A stretch of DNA of 47,197 nt, taken from positions 1-47,197 of the forward strand of contig CAAGHL010000043.1 of NCBI GenBank assembly GCA_900769665.1, given 5' to 3'. The position numbers and the translations under genes were made by a program. Positions 1 through 7,280 of this stretch are shown in pieces (position 1 is the stretch's first letter; every line of letters starts with the position of its first letter). The notes under the pieces were generated by a model, which searched no databases, was not told the origin of the DNA, and worked only from the letters and a program-made list of their open reading frames with translations. The stretch comes from Clostridia bacterium (GTDB lineage: Bacteria; Bacillota; Clostridia; Christensenellales; CAG-314).

Positions 1-182
1 ATTATCTCGCCATCTTGACCGCAAAAACGCTTTGCGCCCTAAAGGCGAGGATTTTTCGATGATTTTTGACGAGATTGAGCCTGCGCGGCAGGGGTTCTAC
101 GGATTATTACACAAGCCGTACTAACGGCTACGCCGCGGAAAAAACCGCCTTTAGGGTTGTTAGTGATAGCTAAATTAACCCT
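1..182 (-). repeat. MITE-like repeat, copy A (cut by window start)
   Basis: The sequence from 1 to 182 is the reverse complement of the left part of the complete copy at 41948-42326 and matches it closely over about 165 bp. It ends at 180-182 in the shared terminal sequence (read outward-in: GGGTTAATTTAGCTATCACT). The other end lies outside the window. The 62-codon open frame through it has no ribosome binding site and repeats with the element, so I do not call it a gene. Internal short hairpins such as CCTGC-N3-GCAGG are kept between copies. That this is a mobile element is inferred; the repetition is seen directly. Confidence 0.88.
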
Positions 183-217
183 TCGTATTGATTTTTTGCG
201 TACAATTCGGTATATGA

Positions 218-254
218 AAAACGGCAATCGAGTAAAATCGAATTACCGTTTTTA
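218..254 (-). terminator. Terminator of the sugar-binding lipoprotein gene
   Basis: Arms at 218-232 and 239-254 pair over about 15 bp with one bulge around a six-base loop. On the minus strand the stem ends in a run of five T. It lies about 70 bp past the stop codon at 326. A-rich and T-rich flanks on both sides could make it act in both directions. Confidence 0.75.
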
Positions 255-325
255 TGCCAATATATTGCCGACATATTTATGGCAAACACCCTATTGCAAC
301 TGCCTCCCACATCGATGACACAACA

Positions 326-1768
326 CTACTTTTTGTTTGAGGCGGCGTGGTTTATGCTTGCAAGGTAACGCTCGGTAAACGCCGTTTGTTGCTCTGCAAT
401 CAGTTTTACGATGTCGGTGTCGTTGCCGCGAAACAGCATATCGGCAAATATTTCGTCAAGCACAACACGCAACTTGTTGGCGTAGTACGGTTCGTCGGCG
501 CGCCTACGGAGGTCGAAACCGTCGTTAAACTCGGTAAAGTAATCGCCGTTGCAATTGCCGTAACGCACTACTACTTTGTTGATGTAACTGCGGTAGTCGG
601 CGTTGGTCCACACCCACGGGCGAGCCACCACCATGTTCTTCTCGGCAGAAGCAACGGCGTAGCGTTTTTCCGTAAAGTAGGTGGACTGGCTGTCGACATC
701 GGGGCCGCCGCCCCAAAACTTCAAAAACTCAAACGCACCTTGCATTTGTTCGTCGGTCGCTTTGCCGCTGACGCAATATGCCGTGCCGTTCCAAACGGAG
801 CGACTGCCACCAACGCTAGGCATTGGCACAAACGCAATCTTGTCGCAAACGTCGCTACCGTTTAACAATGCGCCGTACAAAAAGTCGCTTTGGCAAAACG
901 CAACAGCAACTTTGTCGTCGTTCATTGCCGCAACCCACTCGTCGGGGTCGTAGGCTCGGCTGTCGTCCACGTAGCCTTCCTGCGCCATTGCCTTTACCCA
1001 ACGCAATGCCGCCGTAAAGTAGTCCGTATCCAGTTTCAAACTGACATTGCCTTCGTTGTCCGTCACTTCCAAGTTGTCCGTGCCGAAGTTGTACACGATG
1101 TCCGCATACACCTTGCCGCACTCCTCGTCGCCCGACGGCAAAAACAATCCGTATGTATCGTTACCGCACACACGTTGCACTGCGGCGCATGCTTGGCGCA
1201 ATTTGTCGAAGGTGTCGGGATACAGTGCGTTGCCGCTCTCGTCGTACAGCAAGTAACTGCCGTCGTCGGCTTTGTCCAACACGCCTGCATTGTACAGCAA
1301 CGGCAAATTGAGCACCATACCGCAAGAGTATTGTTCGCAAGGCACGCCGCCCACCTTACCGTCGAAGGTCAGTTGCGACAAAAAGTATCCGTCGGCTTTG
1401 TCCGTCCAGCCGTACTCGCGCATGGGTTCCGACACGTCACGCACGTAGCCGCTTGCAAGAGCGCCGCCCAAATAGGAAACGTCCACCTGAAACAACGTCG
1501 GCAACTGCCCGGAAGCGTACTTACCCACCACCGAATCGGACGAGTACACGTACGGCGACGACACGATTTCGTACTGCGGATACTTTGCCTCGAATGCCGA
1601 AGCGCACTCCTCGTAGAGTTTATTTTCGTAGGCGGTTGTACCGCGCCAAATGCCGACGGTAATTTTTATTTTGTTATCGGTACCGTTGCACGCAAACAGC
1701 ATACAGCTTGCCGAAAGCATAGTTACGACAAGGAAAACGGCAAAAAATTTCCGCCTAATTGACTGCAT
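326..1768 (-). CDS. Extracellular sugar-binding lipoprotein (ABC importer SBP)
   Basis: This 480-aa protein has a lipoprotein signal peptide with lipobox LFAC and lipidation site C27, so it should sit on the outer face of the membrane. The fold is that of the family 1 extracellular solute-binding proteins of carbohydrate ABC importers: a beta strand (KITVGIW) follows the anchor, then AFEAKYPQYEI, and later the KDD/AFCQSDF and WNGTAYCVS regions typical of the family. The ATG is preceded by AAGGAG with a rather long spacing. No permease or ATPase gene is present in the window, so it may be a separated or accessory binding protein. It lies beside a YesM/YesN-type sensory system, a common pairing for sugar uptake. 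The ligand is unknown. The gene is bracketed by two opposed copies of the repeat (1-182 and 1808-1986), and the latter begins only 40 bp upstream of its start. Confidence 0.85.
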   Translation of the reverse strand: MQSIRRKFFAVFLVVTMLSASCMLFACNGTDNKIKITVGIWRGTTAYENKLYEECASAFEAKYPQYEIVSSPYVYSSDSVVGKYASGQLPTLFQVDVSYLGGALASGYVRDVSEPMREYGWTDKADGYFLSQLTFDGKVGGVPCEQYSCGMVLNLPLLYNAGVLDKADDGSYLLYDESGNALYPDTFDKLRQACAAVQRVCGNDTYGLFLPSGDEECGKVYADIVYNFGTDNLEVTDNEGNVSLKLDTDYFTAALRWVKAMAQEGYVDDSRAYDPDEWVAAMNDDKVAVAFCQSDFLYGALLNGSDVCDKIAFVPMPSVGGSRSVWNGTAYCVSGKATDEQMQGAFEFLKFWGGGPDVDSQSTYFTEKRYAVASAEKNMVVARPWVWTNADYRSYINKVVVRYGNCNGDYFTEFNDGFDLRRRADEPYYANKLRVVLDEIFADMLFRGNDTDIVKLIAEQQTAFTERYLASINHAASNKK

Positions 1769-1805
1769 TGTATTGAACAGACTCCTTATTTATGGTATAA
1801 TATTC

Positions 1806-1988
1806 TAGGGTTATTTTTGCTATCACTGATAACCCCATGGGCGTATTACGTTTTTGAGGTCAAGATGGCGAGATAATTAAAGGCAAACGACCGAACTCGT
1901 ACTCTCTGCGGTACGTGGAGGGAGTTTAACGCATAATTAGCCGTCATATTGACATCAAAAATTATTAGTGATAGCCAAAATAGCCCTA
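1806..1988 (+). repeat. MITE-like repeat, copy B (179-bp shortened copy)
   Basis: Terminal inverted repeats of about 25 bp run from 1808 (GGGTTATTTTTGCTATCACT) and back from 1986, and each end is flanked by TA (1806-1807 and 1987-1988), which would fit a TA target duplication. The inside joins a short left piece to the right module of the complete copy: the 21-bp block around 1872-1893 (GGCAAACGACCGAACTCGTA) recurs at about 42211 and, as far as the window shows, near 47197. It fills most of the space between the divergent lipoprotein and sensor genes, and its right TA runs into the ATG at 1988. Mobility is inferred. Confidence 0.88.
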
Positions 1989-2953
1989 TGTTTACAAAGA
2001 CGCAAAAACGCATATACAACACGCTGATGGGCATATCCGCCATACTTGTTGTGCTGATTATTACTGCCGCCGCGACAATACTGCCGGGGTTGTTTTTCAA
2101 TGCGTACAAATCCCAAGCGACCAACAAGCTCGACCGTAGTTTTTATGCGGCACGCGTGTATGTGGATTCGGTAATGTCTACGGTGGACAACCTTGCCGCC
2201 AACACGCAAGTAATCGACGCAGTGACAAGCGGCAGTGCCAATGGCATCACCACCCTGCTAGACGACGCGCGCACCTACGGCAACTACATCAATGCCGTCA
2301 CTTTGTACGGCGCAAGCGGCAAAGTGTACGCCAACAGCGACGTGGTAAATCCGCCTACGCTATCCCGACTTAAGCAAGACGCACACATTGCCGACTTTAT
2401 TGCCGACGACAATGCAACGGACTACATTTCCGTGCGTACCGACTACATTGCGGAAGCGTACGGCAACACGCCCTACGACAGCGAACGAGGCATTGTAAGC
2501 TACTGTCGCAAGATATACGACAACAATGCCGTTGTCGGGTACATATTTGCCGATTTATTTCCCGAAACGATATTCAATTACTTCGATTTCGGCGCGGACA
2601 GTCGCCTTGCCAAAAGTATGACGATACTCGCCTACGACGGCGGATATATTGCAAACGACAACATCGAACTTGCCGAACAATACGTCAATGCGCCCAACAA
2701 CAAAGTGACAAACAAGCATTTGGTTTTGACGGCAATGCGCAACTTTTACGGCGGTACGATACGTATAGTAGTACCGATGACGCCCTATTACCGAGTTACC
2801 ACCGTAGTGCTTTGTCTAATTGTCGCCGTAGGAATATTGCTGATTATTCTAACGCACTTTATAGCCAGACACAATGCCCAAAGCGTGTCCGACAGGTTGG
2901 ATAACCTACTTGTCAAATTGACCGAATCGACGGAACGTTTTACGCAAACATAA
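1988..2953 (+). CDS. Membrane Cache-type sensor protein lacking a kinase domain
   Basis: The frame extends upstream to a TTG inside the repeat, but I take the ATG at 1988, giving 321 aa. Residues about 12-37 form a first membrane helix. An extracellular domain of about 240 residues follows, with the pattern of a double Cache sensor (helical stalk with DSVMSTVDNLAANTQVIDAV, then the GYIFADLF strand). A second membrane helix lies near residues 278-300. The protein then stops after a cytoplasmic tail of about 25 residues that looks like the start of a HAMP linker. This is the front half of a YesM-type histidine kinase without its catalytic half. No clear ribosome binding site precedes the ATG because the repeat ends exactly there. 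It converges on the complete kinase gene with a gap of 20 bp. It may be a truncated kinase remnant or a stand-alone ligand sensor. Confidence 0.6.
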   Translation: MFTKTQKRIYNTLMGISAILVVLIITAAATILPGLFFNAYKSQATNKLDRSFYAARVYVDSVMSTVDNLAANTQVIDAVTSGSANGITTLLDDARTYGNYINAVTLYGASGKVYANSDVVNPPTLSRLKQDAHIADFIADDNATDYISVRTDYIAEAYGNTPYDSERGIVSYCRKIYDNNAVVGYIFADLFPETIFNYFDFGADSRLAKSMTILAYDGGYIANDNIELAEQYVNAPNNKVTNKHLVLTAMRNFYGGTIRIVVPMTPYYRVTTVVLCLIVAVGILLIILTHFIARHNAQSVSDRLDNLLVKLTESTERFTQT

Positions 2954-2973
2954 CCGCAAAATGTCGTAAAATT

Positions 2974-4650
2974 TTATATACGTTTGGCAATTTTCAGCAC
3001 CACTTTCGTGCCTTTGCCGATTTTCGAATGTACGGTTACACCGTAGTCTTCGCCGTACTCCAACTTGATACGTTCGTTTACGTTGTACAGTCCGAACCCT
3101 CCGAGGTCGGACTCTTTTTTTGTTTTGTCGGCATTGGTATCGAAACCTACGCCGTCGTCTTCCACTTCGAATACGATATCATTGCCGTCAAGGTATGTGC
3201 GAATAGTCAAATTGCCCTGTTTTTCCACAAAGGCATGTTTGACAACATTTTCCACCACGGGTTGCAAAATCAATTTCAACGTTTTGTACCGAGTCAACTT
3301 TTCATCGGTAACAAAGGTCACCTTTACTTTGCCGGGACAACGTATTTCCTCTATTTCGAGGTAGTGACGGACTAATTCCAACTCCTCGCCAACGGTGATA
3401 AACTTGTCGCCCTTGTGTAGCGACAAACGGAAAAACATGGCAAGGTTGACGGCAAGATTTTCAATGTCGGCGTCCCCCTTCAACCGTGCCATCCAACTCA
3501 AAGCGTCCAACGTGTTGTACAAAAAGTGCGGATTGATTTGCATTTGCAAACTATCCAACTCCAATTTACGTTGCATTTCGGCGTCGTCACGACTTTTTTC
3601 CATTAGGTCGAATATGTGAGTAACCATCTCGTCGTATTTTTCTTCCAGCTTGTACAACTCATCGTTTTCGCCGAATTTCAGGCACTCCTTTTCGCCCGTA
3701 CGAATAGTCGTTTCCACATTTTGGTACAATTCGGTAATCGGCTTGGAAAGTTTTTTGGCGCGGACGATCGCAAACACTACGCCCGCGACAAACACCGCTC
3801 CCGTTATTGCTGCCAGTAAAACCGTCAACAAATCGAATGTGCCGTAATAGTAATTGTAGTCAAGCACGCTGACAAGGTGGTAGTCCACACCGTAGCGTTC
3901 CGCGGCGGTAGTCATTTCGCTTACTGCGACAATGCGCTTTTTGCCGTTAAATTCCTTTGTGGAAAACTCACGCGGGCCGTCAAGGCTGTACATATTTTCG
4001 TAATACAAATACTTGCCGACAATGTCCTTGTCTTTGTGGGAAAACACGTAGCCGTCTCGGGAGATAATGTAGCTGTAACCCTCCTCGGCACTGACGCCCG
4101 ACAGACATGCGGCAATCGTGGTTTCAGGCATAAAAAACACAAAACTACCCTTGGTACGGGTTAGTTCGTTGTCCATGTAAATGACAAAACTGTGACAGCC
4201 GCCCTTGTAATCTCCCACGACAATGCTGTTTTTGTTTTTCTCCGCCGTGGCAAAAACGTCTTCCGACGGGCAGGCATAACCGTTTGCCGACAAATATCCG
4301 CCTTCGTCGTGCCAACCCACATCGTTGAAAGTGTCCGACGCTTGCGACAAGCTCATCAAACTTTGTAACGCCGACAACCTGACTCCGTAGCCGTTGTCGC
4401 TTGCCAAGTTGTTCAACTTGTCCCTGTTAGCTTCCTTTACCATGCGCGCGTAAGCATAAGCAACCTCATCTATTACCGAAACGACACTTTTGTCCACATC
4501 GTCGTGAAAGGAAAATATGTTGGTAGCGATTTCGTCACGCACCACGGTGTTTGCCGACACTTGCACAACAACAAGCATTACGGCAAAAATACCCGTCAGT
4601 ACGGCGGTGAACAACAATATGAATTTTGTACTGAGTTTAGTTGTTTTCAT
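2974..4650 (-). CDS. Sensor histidine kinase, YesM/LytS type
   Basis: The kinase is 558 aa from the ATG at 4650. The longer frame to 4746 lies inside the regulator gene and lacks a signal. GTGGAG sits about 8 bases before the chosen start. Domain order: membrane helix near 10-30, an extracellular Cache-like sensor to about 265, a second helix, a HAMP linker, the His_kinase domain with INPHFLYN (H375 as phospho-acceptor), and a HATPase_c domain with VVENVVKHAF (N468), DDGVGFD and GGFGLYNVNER. It starts 14 bp before the stop of the response regulator gene, so the two are translationally linked. By family knowledge such pairs respond to extracellular sugars and control carbohydrate uptake and degradation genes; the ligand here is unknown. 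Confidence 0.93.
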   Translation of the reverse strand: MKTTKLSTKFILLFTAVLTGIFAVMLVVVQVSANTVVRDEIATNIFSFHDDVDKSVVSVIDEVAYAYARMVKEANRDKLNNLASDNGYGVRLSALQSLMSLSQASDTFNDVGWHDEGGYLSANGYACPSEDVFATAEKNKNSIVVGDYKGGCHSFVIYMDNELTRTKGSFVFFMPETTIAACLSGVSAEEGYSYIISRDGYVFSHKDKDIVGKYLYYENMYSLDGPREFSTKEFNGKKRIVAVSEMTTAAERYGVDYHLVSVLDYNYYYGTFDLLTVLLAAITGAVFVAGVVFAIVRAKKLSKPITELYQNVETTIRTGEKECLKFGENDELYKLEEKYDEMVTHIFDLMEKSRDDAEMQRKLELDSLQMQINPHFLYNTLDALSWMARLKGDADIENLAVNLAMFFRLSLHKGDKFITVGEELELVRHYLEIEEIRCPGKVKVTFVTDEKLTRYKTLKLILQPVVENVVKHAFVEKQGNLTIRTYLDGNDIVFEVEDDGVGFDTNADKTKKESDLGGFGLYNVNERIKLEYGEDYGVTVHSKIGKGTKVVLKIAKRI

Positions 4651-5854
4651 GCAAAAACTCCACGTACTCGGTAGGCGTTTTACCCACTTGCTCCTTAAAA
4701 ACTTGTCCGAAATACCTGACAACGGGAATTCCGACGGCTTCGGCAACCTCGCTTATACGCATATCTCCCTTTTGAAATAGCTCCTTTGCCTTTGCAATGC
4801 GGTACTGCTTCAAACAATCCTTAAACGTGGTACCCGTTTCCACCTTAAACTCATGCATTAAATGACTTTCCGAAACGAACAACTTGTCGGCAACCCACTT
4901 GATGGTTATCTTTTCGGGATAGTGTTCGTAGATGAGTGCCAAGGCTTCGTCTACAATACGCTTGGACTTGTCTCCGCTTTTGTATATGTCCTCTCCGCGA
5001 TACACTCCCCCTACGGGCAACACGCGTGACGCCGATTTTTTGGCTTGTACAACGGCGTCCACTACGGTTACCGTTTGATTGTCGTACACGTCGCTGACGC
5101 CGACAACGGGCGTAGCCGGCATACCTTTGTAGATTTCACCGAGTAGCCGTTCGGCGCAAGCGCACAACGCGTCCTCGTCTGTAAGCGCGGTTACAAGCAC
5201 AAATTTGTCACTCCACAAAAAACCGTTGACGCCAAAATCCTTGACGGCGGCGGTAAGTTTGTCGTACAACCGCTTAAATCCGTCGTCATCCACACCGCAA
5301 GGTTTTCCGTAGACGGCGATACCTTCGTCGGGAAACACAATGCCGAGTGCCGCAAGTTGATTGCCGAGAGATTTGTCATCGACGCCTTCCGCCAACTTGT
5401 CAAAGCACATTTCCTTGATGTACGCCGCGCCGGAAACAAAACTGTCGGCTGCGGCACGCTTTTTGCGTTGTTCCTCCAATCGAACAATCGTATCGGCGAT
5501 TTGTTCGGTCAATTGCACTTTTTCCACGGGCTTCAACACGTAACCCGACACACCGTACACCAATGCCTGCCTAACGTACTCGAAGTCGCTGTAACCGCTG
5601 TAAAAAATAATCGCGCCGTCGTAATTTTGCTCGGCAAGTTTGGCGGCAAGTTCCAATCCGTCCATAACAGGCCTCCGCACGTCGGATATTATAAGATCGG
5701 GTTTGTCCCTCTCCACTGCAGCAAGAGCTTGTTTTCCGTTTTCGTATTCGCCGACTATTTCCACGTCCAGCAAATCCCAGTCTACGGTGTAACGCAAACC
5801 TTTACGCACCAAATATTCATCGTCGACAAGTATGAGTTTGTATTTCTTTGACAT
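4637..5854 (-). CDS. Response regulator, YesN type (REC plus AraC HTH)
   Basis: This 405-aa protein has an N-terminal receiver domain with acidic pair D11/D12, phospho-acceptor D58 in IISDVRRP, and K108 in LKPVEK. A middle region of about 150 residues without a recognised domain follows, then a C-terminal AraC-type double HTH from about 300 to 400 (WVADKLFVSESHLMHEFK and ISEVAEAVGIPVVRYFGQVF). The ATG is preceded by GGAGAAAAT. It is the first gene of the pair with the kinase at 2974-4650. A promoter is visible about 260 bp upstream. Likely targets are carbohydrate uptake genes such as the nearby binding protein; that is inference. Confidence 0.94.
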   Translation of the reverse strand: MSKKYKLILVDDEYLVRKGLRYTVDWDLLDVEIVGEYENGKQALAAVERDKPDLIISDVRRPVMDGLELAAKLAEQNYDGAIIFYSGYSDFEYVRQALVYGVSGYVLKPVEKVQLTEQIADTIVRLEEQRKKRAAADSFVSGAAYIKEMCFDKLAEGVDDKSLGNQLAALGIVFPDEGIAVYGKPCGVDDDGFKRLYDKLTAAVKDFGVNGFLWSDKFVLVTALTDEDALCACAERLLGEIYKGMPATPVVGVSDVYDNQTVTVVDAVVQAKKSASRVLPVGGVYRGEDIYKSGDKSKRIVDEALALIYEHYPEKITIKWVADKLFVSESHLMHEFKVETGTTFKDCLKQYRIAKAKELFQKGDMRISEVAEAVGIPVVRYFGQVFKEQVGKTPTEYVEFLHENN

Positions 5855-6117
5855 ATTTTCTCCGTGAACGTCGGCAAAAAGCCAATACGTTATTAAAATT
5901 TTGCAACATTAGAGGTTGTCGAATTTGCCATAAATCCGTTTAGCGATGTAAAATATTTTCCGCCACGGTCGAAAACGCACGATCGTTTTCGGAGTTGACT
6001 TCCGACAAAAACGGGACGAGAATACGTACATTTTCCCTCCGCTCGGTTGGACAAGGTCAACACACAGCCGTATCAATAAAACAACGACTTTTATGTAGGG
6101 TTAATTGACATATTAAA

Positions 6118-6146
6118 ATTATACACAAAAATAAGGTAAATTTCAA
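6118..6146 (-). promoter_or_regulatory. Promoter of the two-component operon
   Basis: On the minus strand a -35 box TTGAAA (6146-6141) and a -10 box TATAAT (6123-6118) are separated by exactly 17 bp. Transcription would start near 6111 and lead into the response regulator gene. This is consensus matching only. Confidence 0.6.
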
Positions 6147-6260
6147 TAGAGTTACAACAAATAATTTATTTTAGTGTAGATGATATGTCGGATTGCCACT
6201 ACAAAACCTTACTTTTTCGCAATGTTACCTCAATAAAATATTCCACTGCCTTTTTACAGC

Positions 6261-6294
6261 AAAAGCGACCGTTACGATTGCAACGGTCGCTTTT
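6261..6294 (-). terminator. Terminator of the TetR-type gene
   Basis: Perfect 13-bp arms at 6261-6273 and 6282-6294 enclose an 8-base loop. The stem ends in TTTT on both strands, so it may work in both directions. It lies 17 bp after the TetR-type stop codon. Confidence 0.75.
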
Positions 6295-6310
6295 GTTTAG
6301 TTTGTTTTAA

Positions 6311-6844
6311 CTACGCCGTACGTGCGCGCAATTGTCCGAACACGAGTTGCGGAGCGGCGGCGCAAATGAGACGGAAAACTTCTTCCTTGTCGTCTTCACA
6401 ACCACTTGCGAGCCAACGGGAGATCAGTTCCGTAACGGCATAACTATAAAGCTTGATTGTCAGGCGATTGATTTCCAAGGCAGCGTTACCGCCGTTTTTG
6501 GCAAACTCACACATCAACTTTTGCGAAAGATAGTTTTCGTAGTGATTACGCGCCGAATTGATGTCCTTGGAGTCGAACGCATGGTTCATCACCTTTGCAT
6601 TGTTTTGAAACGCCGTCAAGCATTGCATAAGGAAAGTTTCCCAATCAACGTCGACGGAAATTTGATTGTACACGTAGTTTTGCAACGCCGCACAACACAA
6701 GGAATACTTGTCCAAATAGTACTTGTAAAATGAGCCCTTGCTGGACTCCACCTCTTCGATCAATTCTCCTACGGTAATACTGTCGATACTTTTGCTTTCC
6801 AACAAATGCATCATGCCGAGTTCGAAATGCTTTTTCATATTCAT
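6311..6844 (-). CDS. TetR/AcrR-family transcriptional regulator
   Basis: I take the ATG at 6844, which has AAAGGAG about 11 bases upstream, rather than the frame start at 6883; this gives 177 aa. Residues about 1-50 carry a TetR-type helix-turn-helix: SIDSITVGELIEEV followed by SKGSFYKYYLDKYSL, the usual recognition-helix pattern ending in F/Y-Y-x-Y-F. The remaining alpha-helical region is the ligand and dimer domain, which is too variable to name a ligand. The gene stands alone, with no divergent target, so its regulon is unclear; self-regulation is the default guess. Confidence 0.85.
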   Translation of the reverse strand: MNMKKHFELGMMHLLESKSIDSITVGELIEEVESSKGSFYKYYLDKYSLCCAALQNYVYNQISVDVDWETFLMQCLTAFQNNAKVMNHAFDSKDINSARNHYENYLSQKLMCEFAKNGGNAALEINRLTIKLYSYAVTELISRWLASGCEDDKEEVFRLICAAAPQLVFGQLRARTA

Positions 6845-7177
6845 GATAATACACACTCCTTTGTCATTGTCCGAAGTCATCACGACTTTACTTGTATCCG
6901 TTTGTCGTCAAGCCCGTCTACACAACATCGGACGGCTTTCAACGGTAACCGTTACACGCAATAACCATCGGCAAACACGATTTTGCCAACGATCAAAACG
7001 TTCAAACAACGTCAATTGTTGTTTACACGAGTATCTTAACACAGCAAAAATGCAATGTCCATACCCTTTTTCAATCTCTGCACAATTTCGCACCCTTACT
7101 GCAGTTTTTTTGTACTTATGCGGCGAAAATACCAAAAATAAACGGTTTTAGACAATGGTTCAAGGCGTAAACGGCGC
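6845..7177. other. Intergenic region without recognisable gene
   Basis: These 333 bp lie between the TetR-type start and the terminator of the next gene. Short open frames on both strands lack ribosome binding sites and look non-coding. The promoter of the TetR-type gene should be here, but I do not see a good match. Confidence 0.5.
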
Positions 7178-7218
7178 AAAAAAAGTCACAAATCGCAGTT
7201 TTTAGCAATTTATGACTT
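7178..7218 (-). terminator. Terminator of the CBM lipoprotein gene
   Basis: On the minus strand 14-base arms (7218-7205 and 7196-7183) pair completely if two G-U pairs are allowed, with an 8-base loop, and are followed by at least five T. It lies about 60 bp past the stop codon at 7281. Confidence 0.82.
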
Positions 7219-7280
7219 CAACAATCGACCGTCCGCGTTCCTGTGCCGCTACTTGTCGATGTTCGATTGCAATGTTTTTT

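Larger units (their letters stand above)
5855..6310. other. Intergenic region, promoter and terminator only
   Basis: No convincing gene is seen in these 456 bp. They contain the minus-strand promoter at 6118-6146 and a hairpin at 6261-6294. The stretch between the promoter and the regulator start gives a leader of about 250 nt, in which I recognise no riboswitch. Confidence 0.6.

Noticed and set aside
39..227. 62-codon minus-strand frame in repeat copy A
   Set aside because: It lies in the repeated element, has no ribosome binding site and no protein-like composition.
1811..1835. tetO-like core TATCACTGATA in the repeat end
   Set aside because: Only copy B shows the symmetric form; the other ends read TATCACTAATA, so the likeness to a TetR operator is probably chance despite a TetR-type gene at 6311-6844.
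4651..4746. Longer start for the YesM-type kinase
   Set aside because: The extra 32 residues are encoded within the response regulator gene and read like a shadow; the ATG at 4650 has a good ribosome binding site and begins the signal/membrane helix.
6096..6116. TAGGGTTAATT resembling the repeat end
   Set aside because: The match stops after about 12 bases and no partner end or body is found; it is treated as chance.
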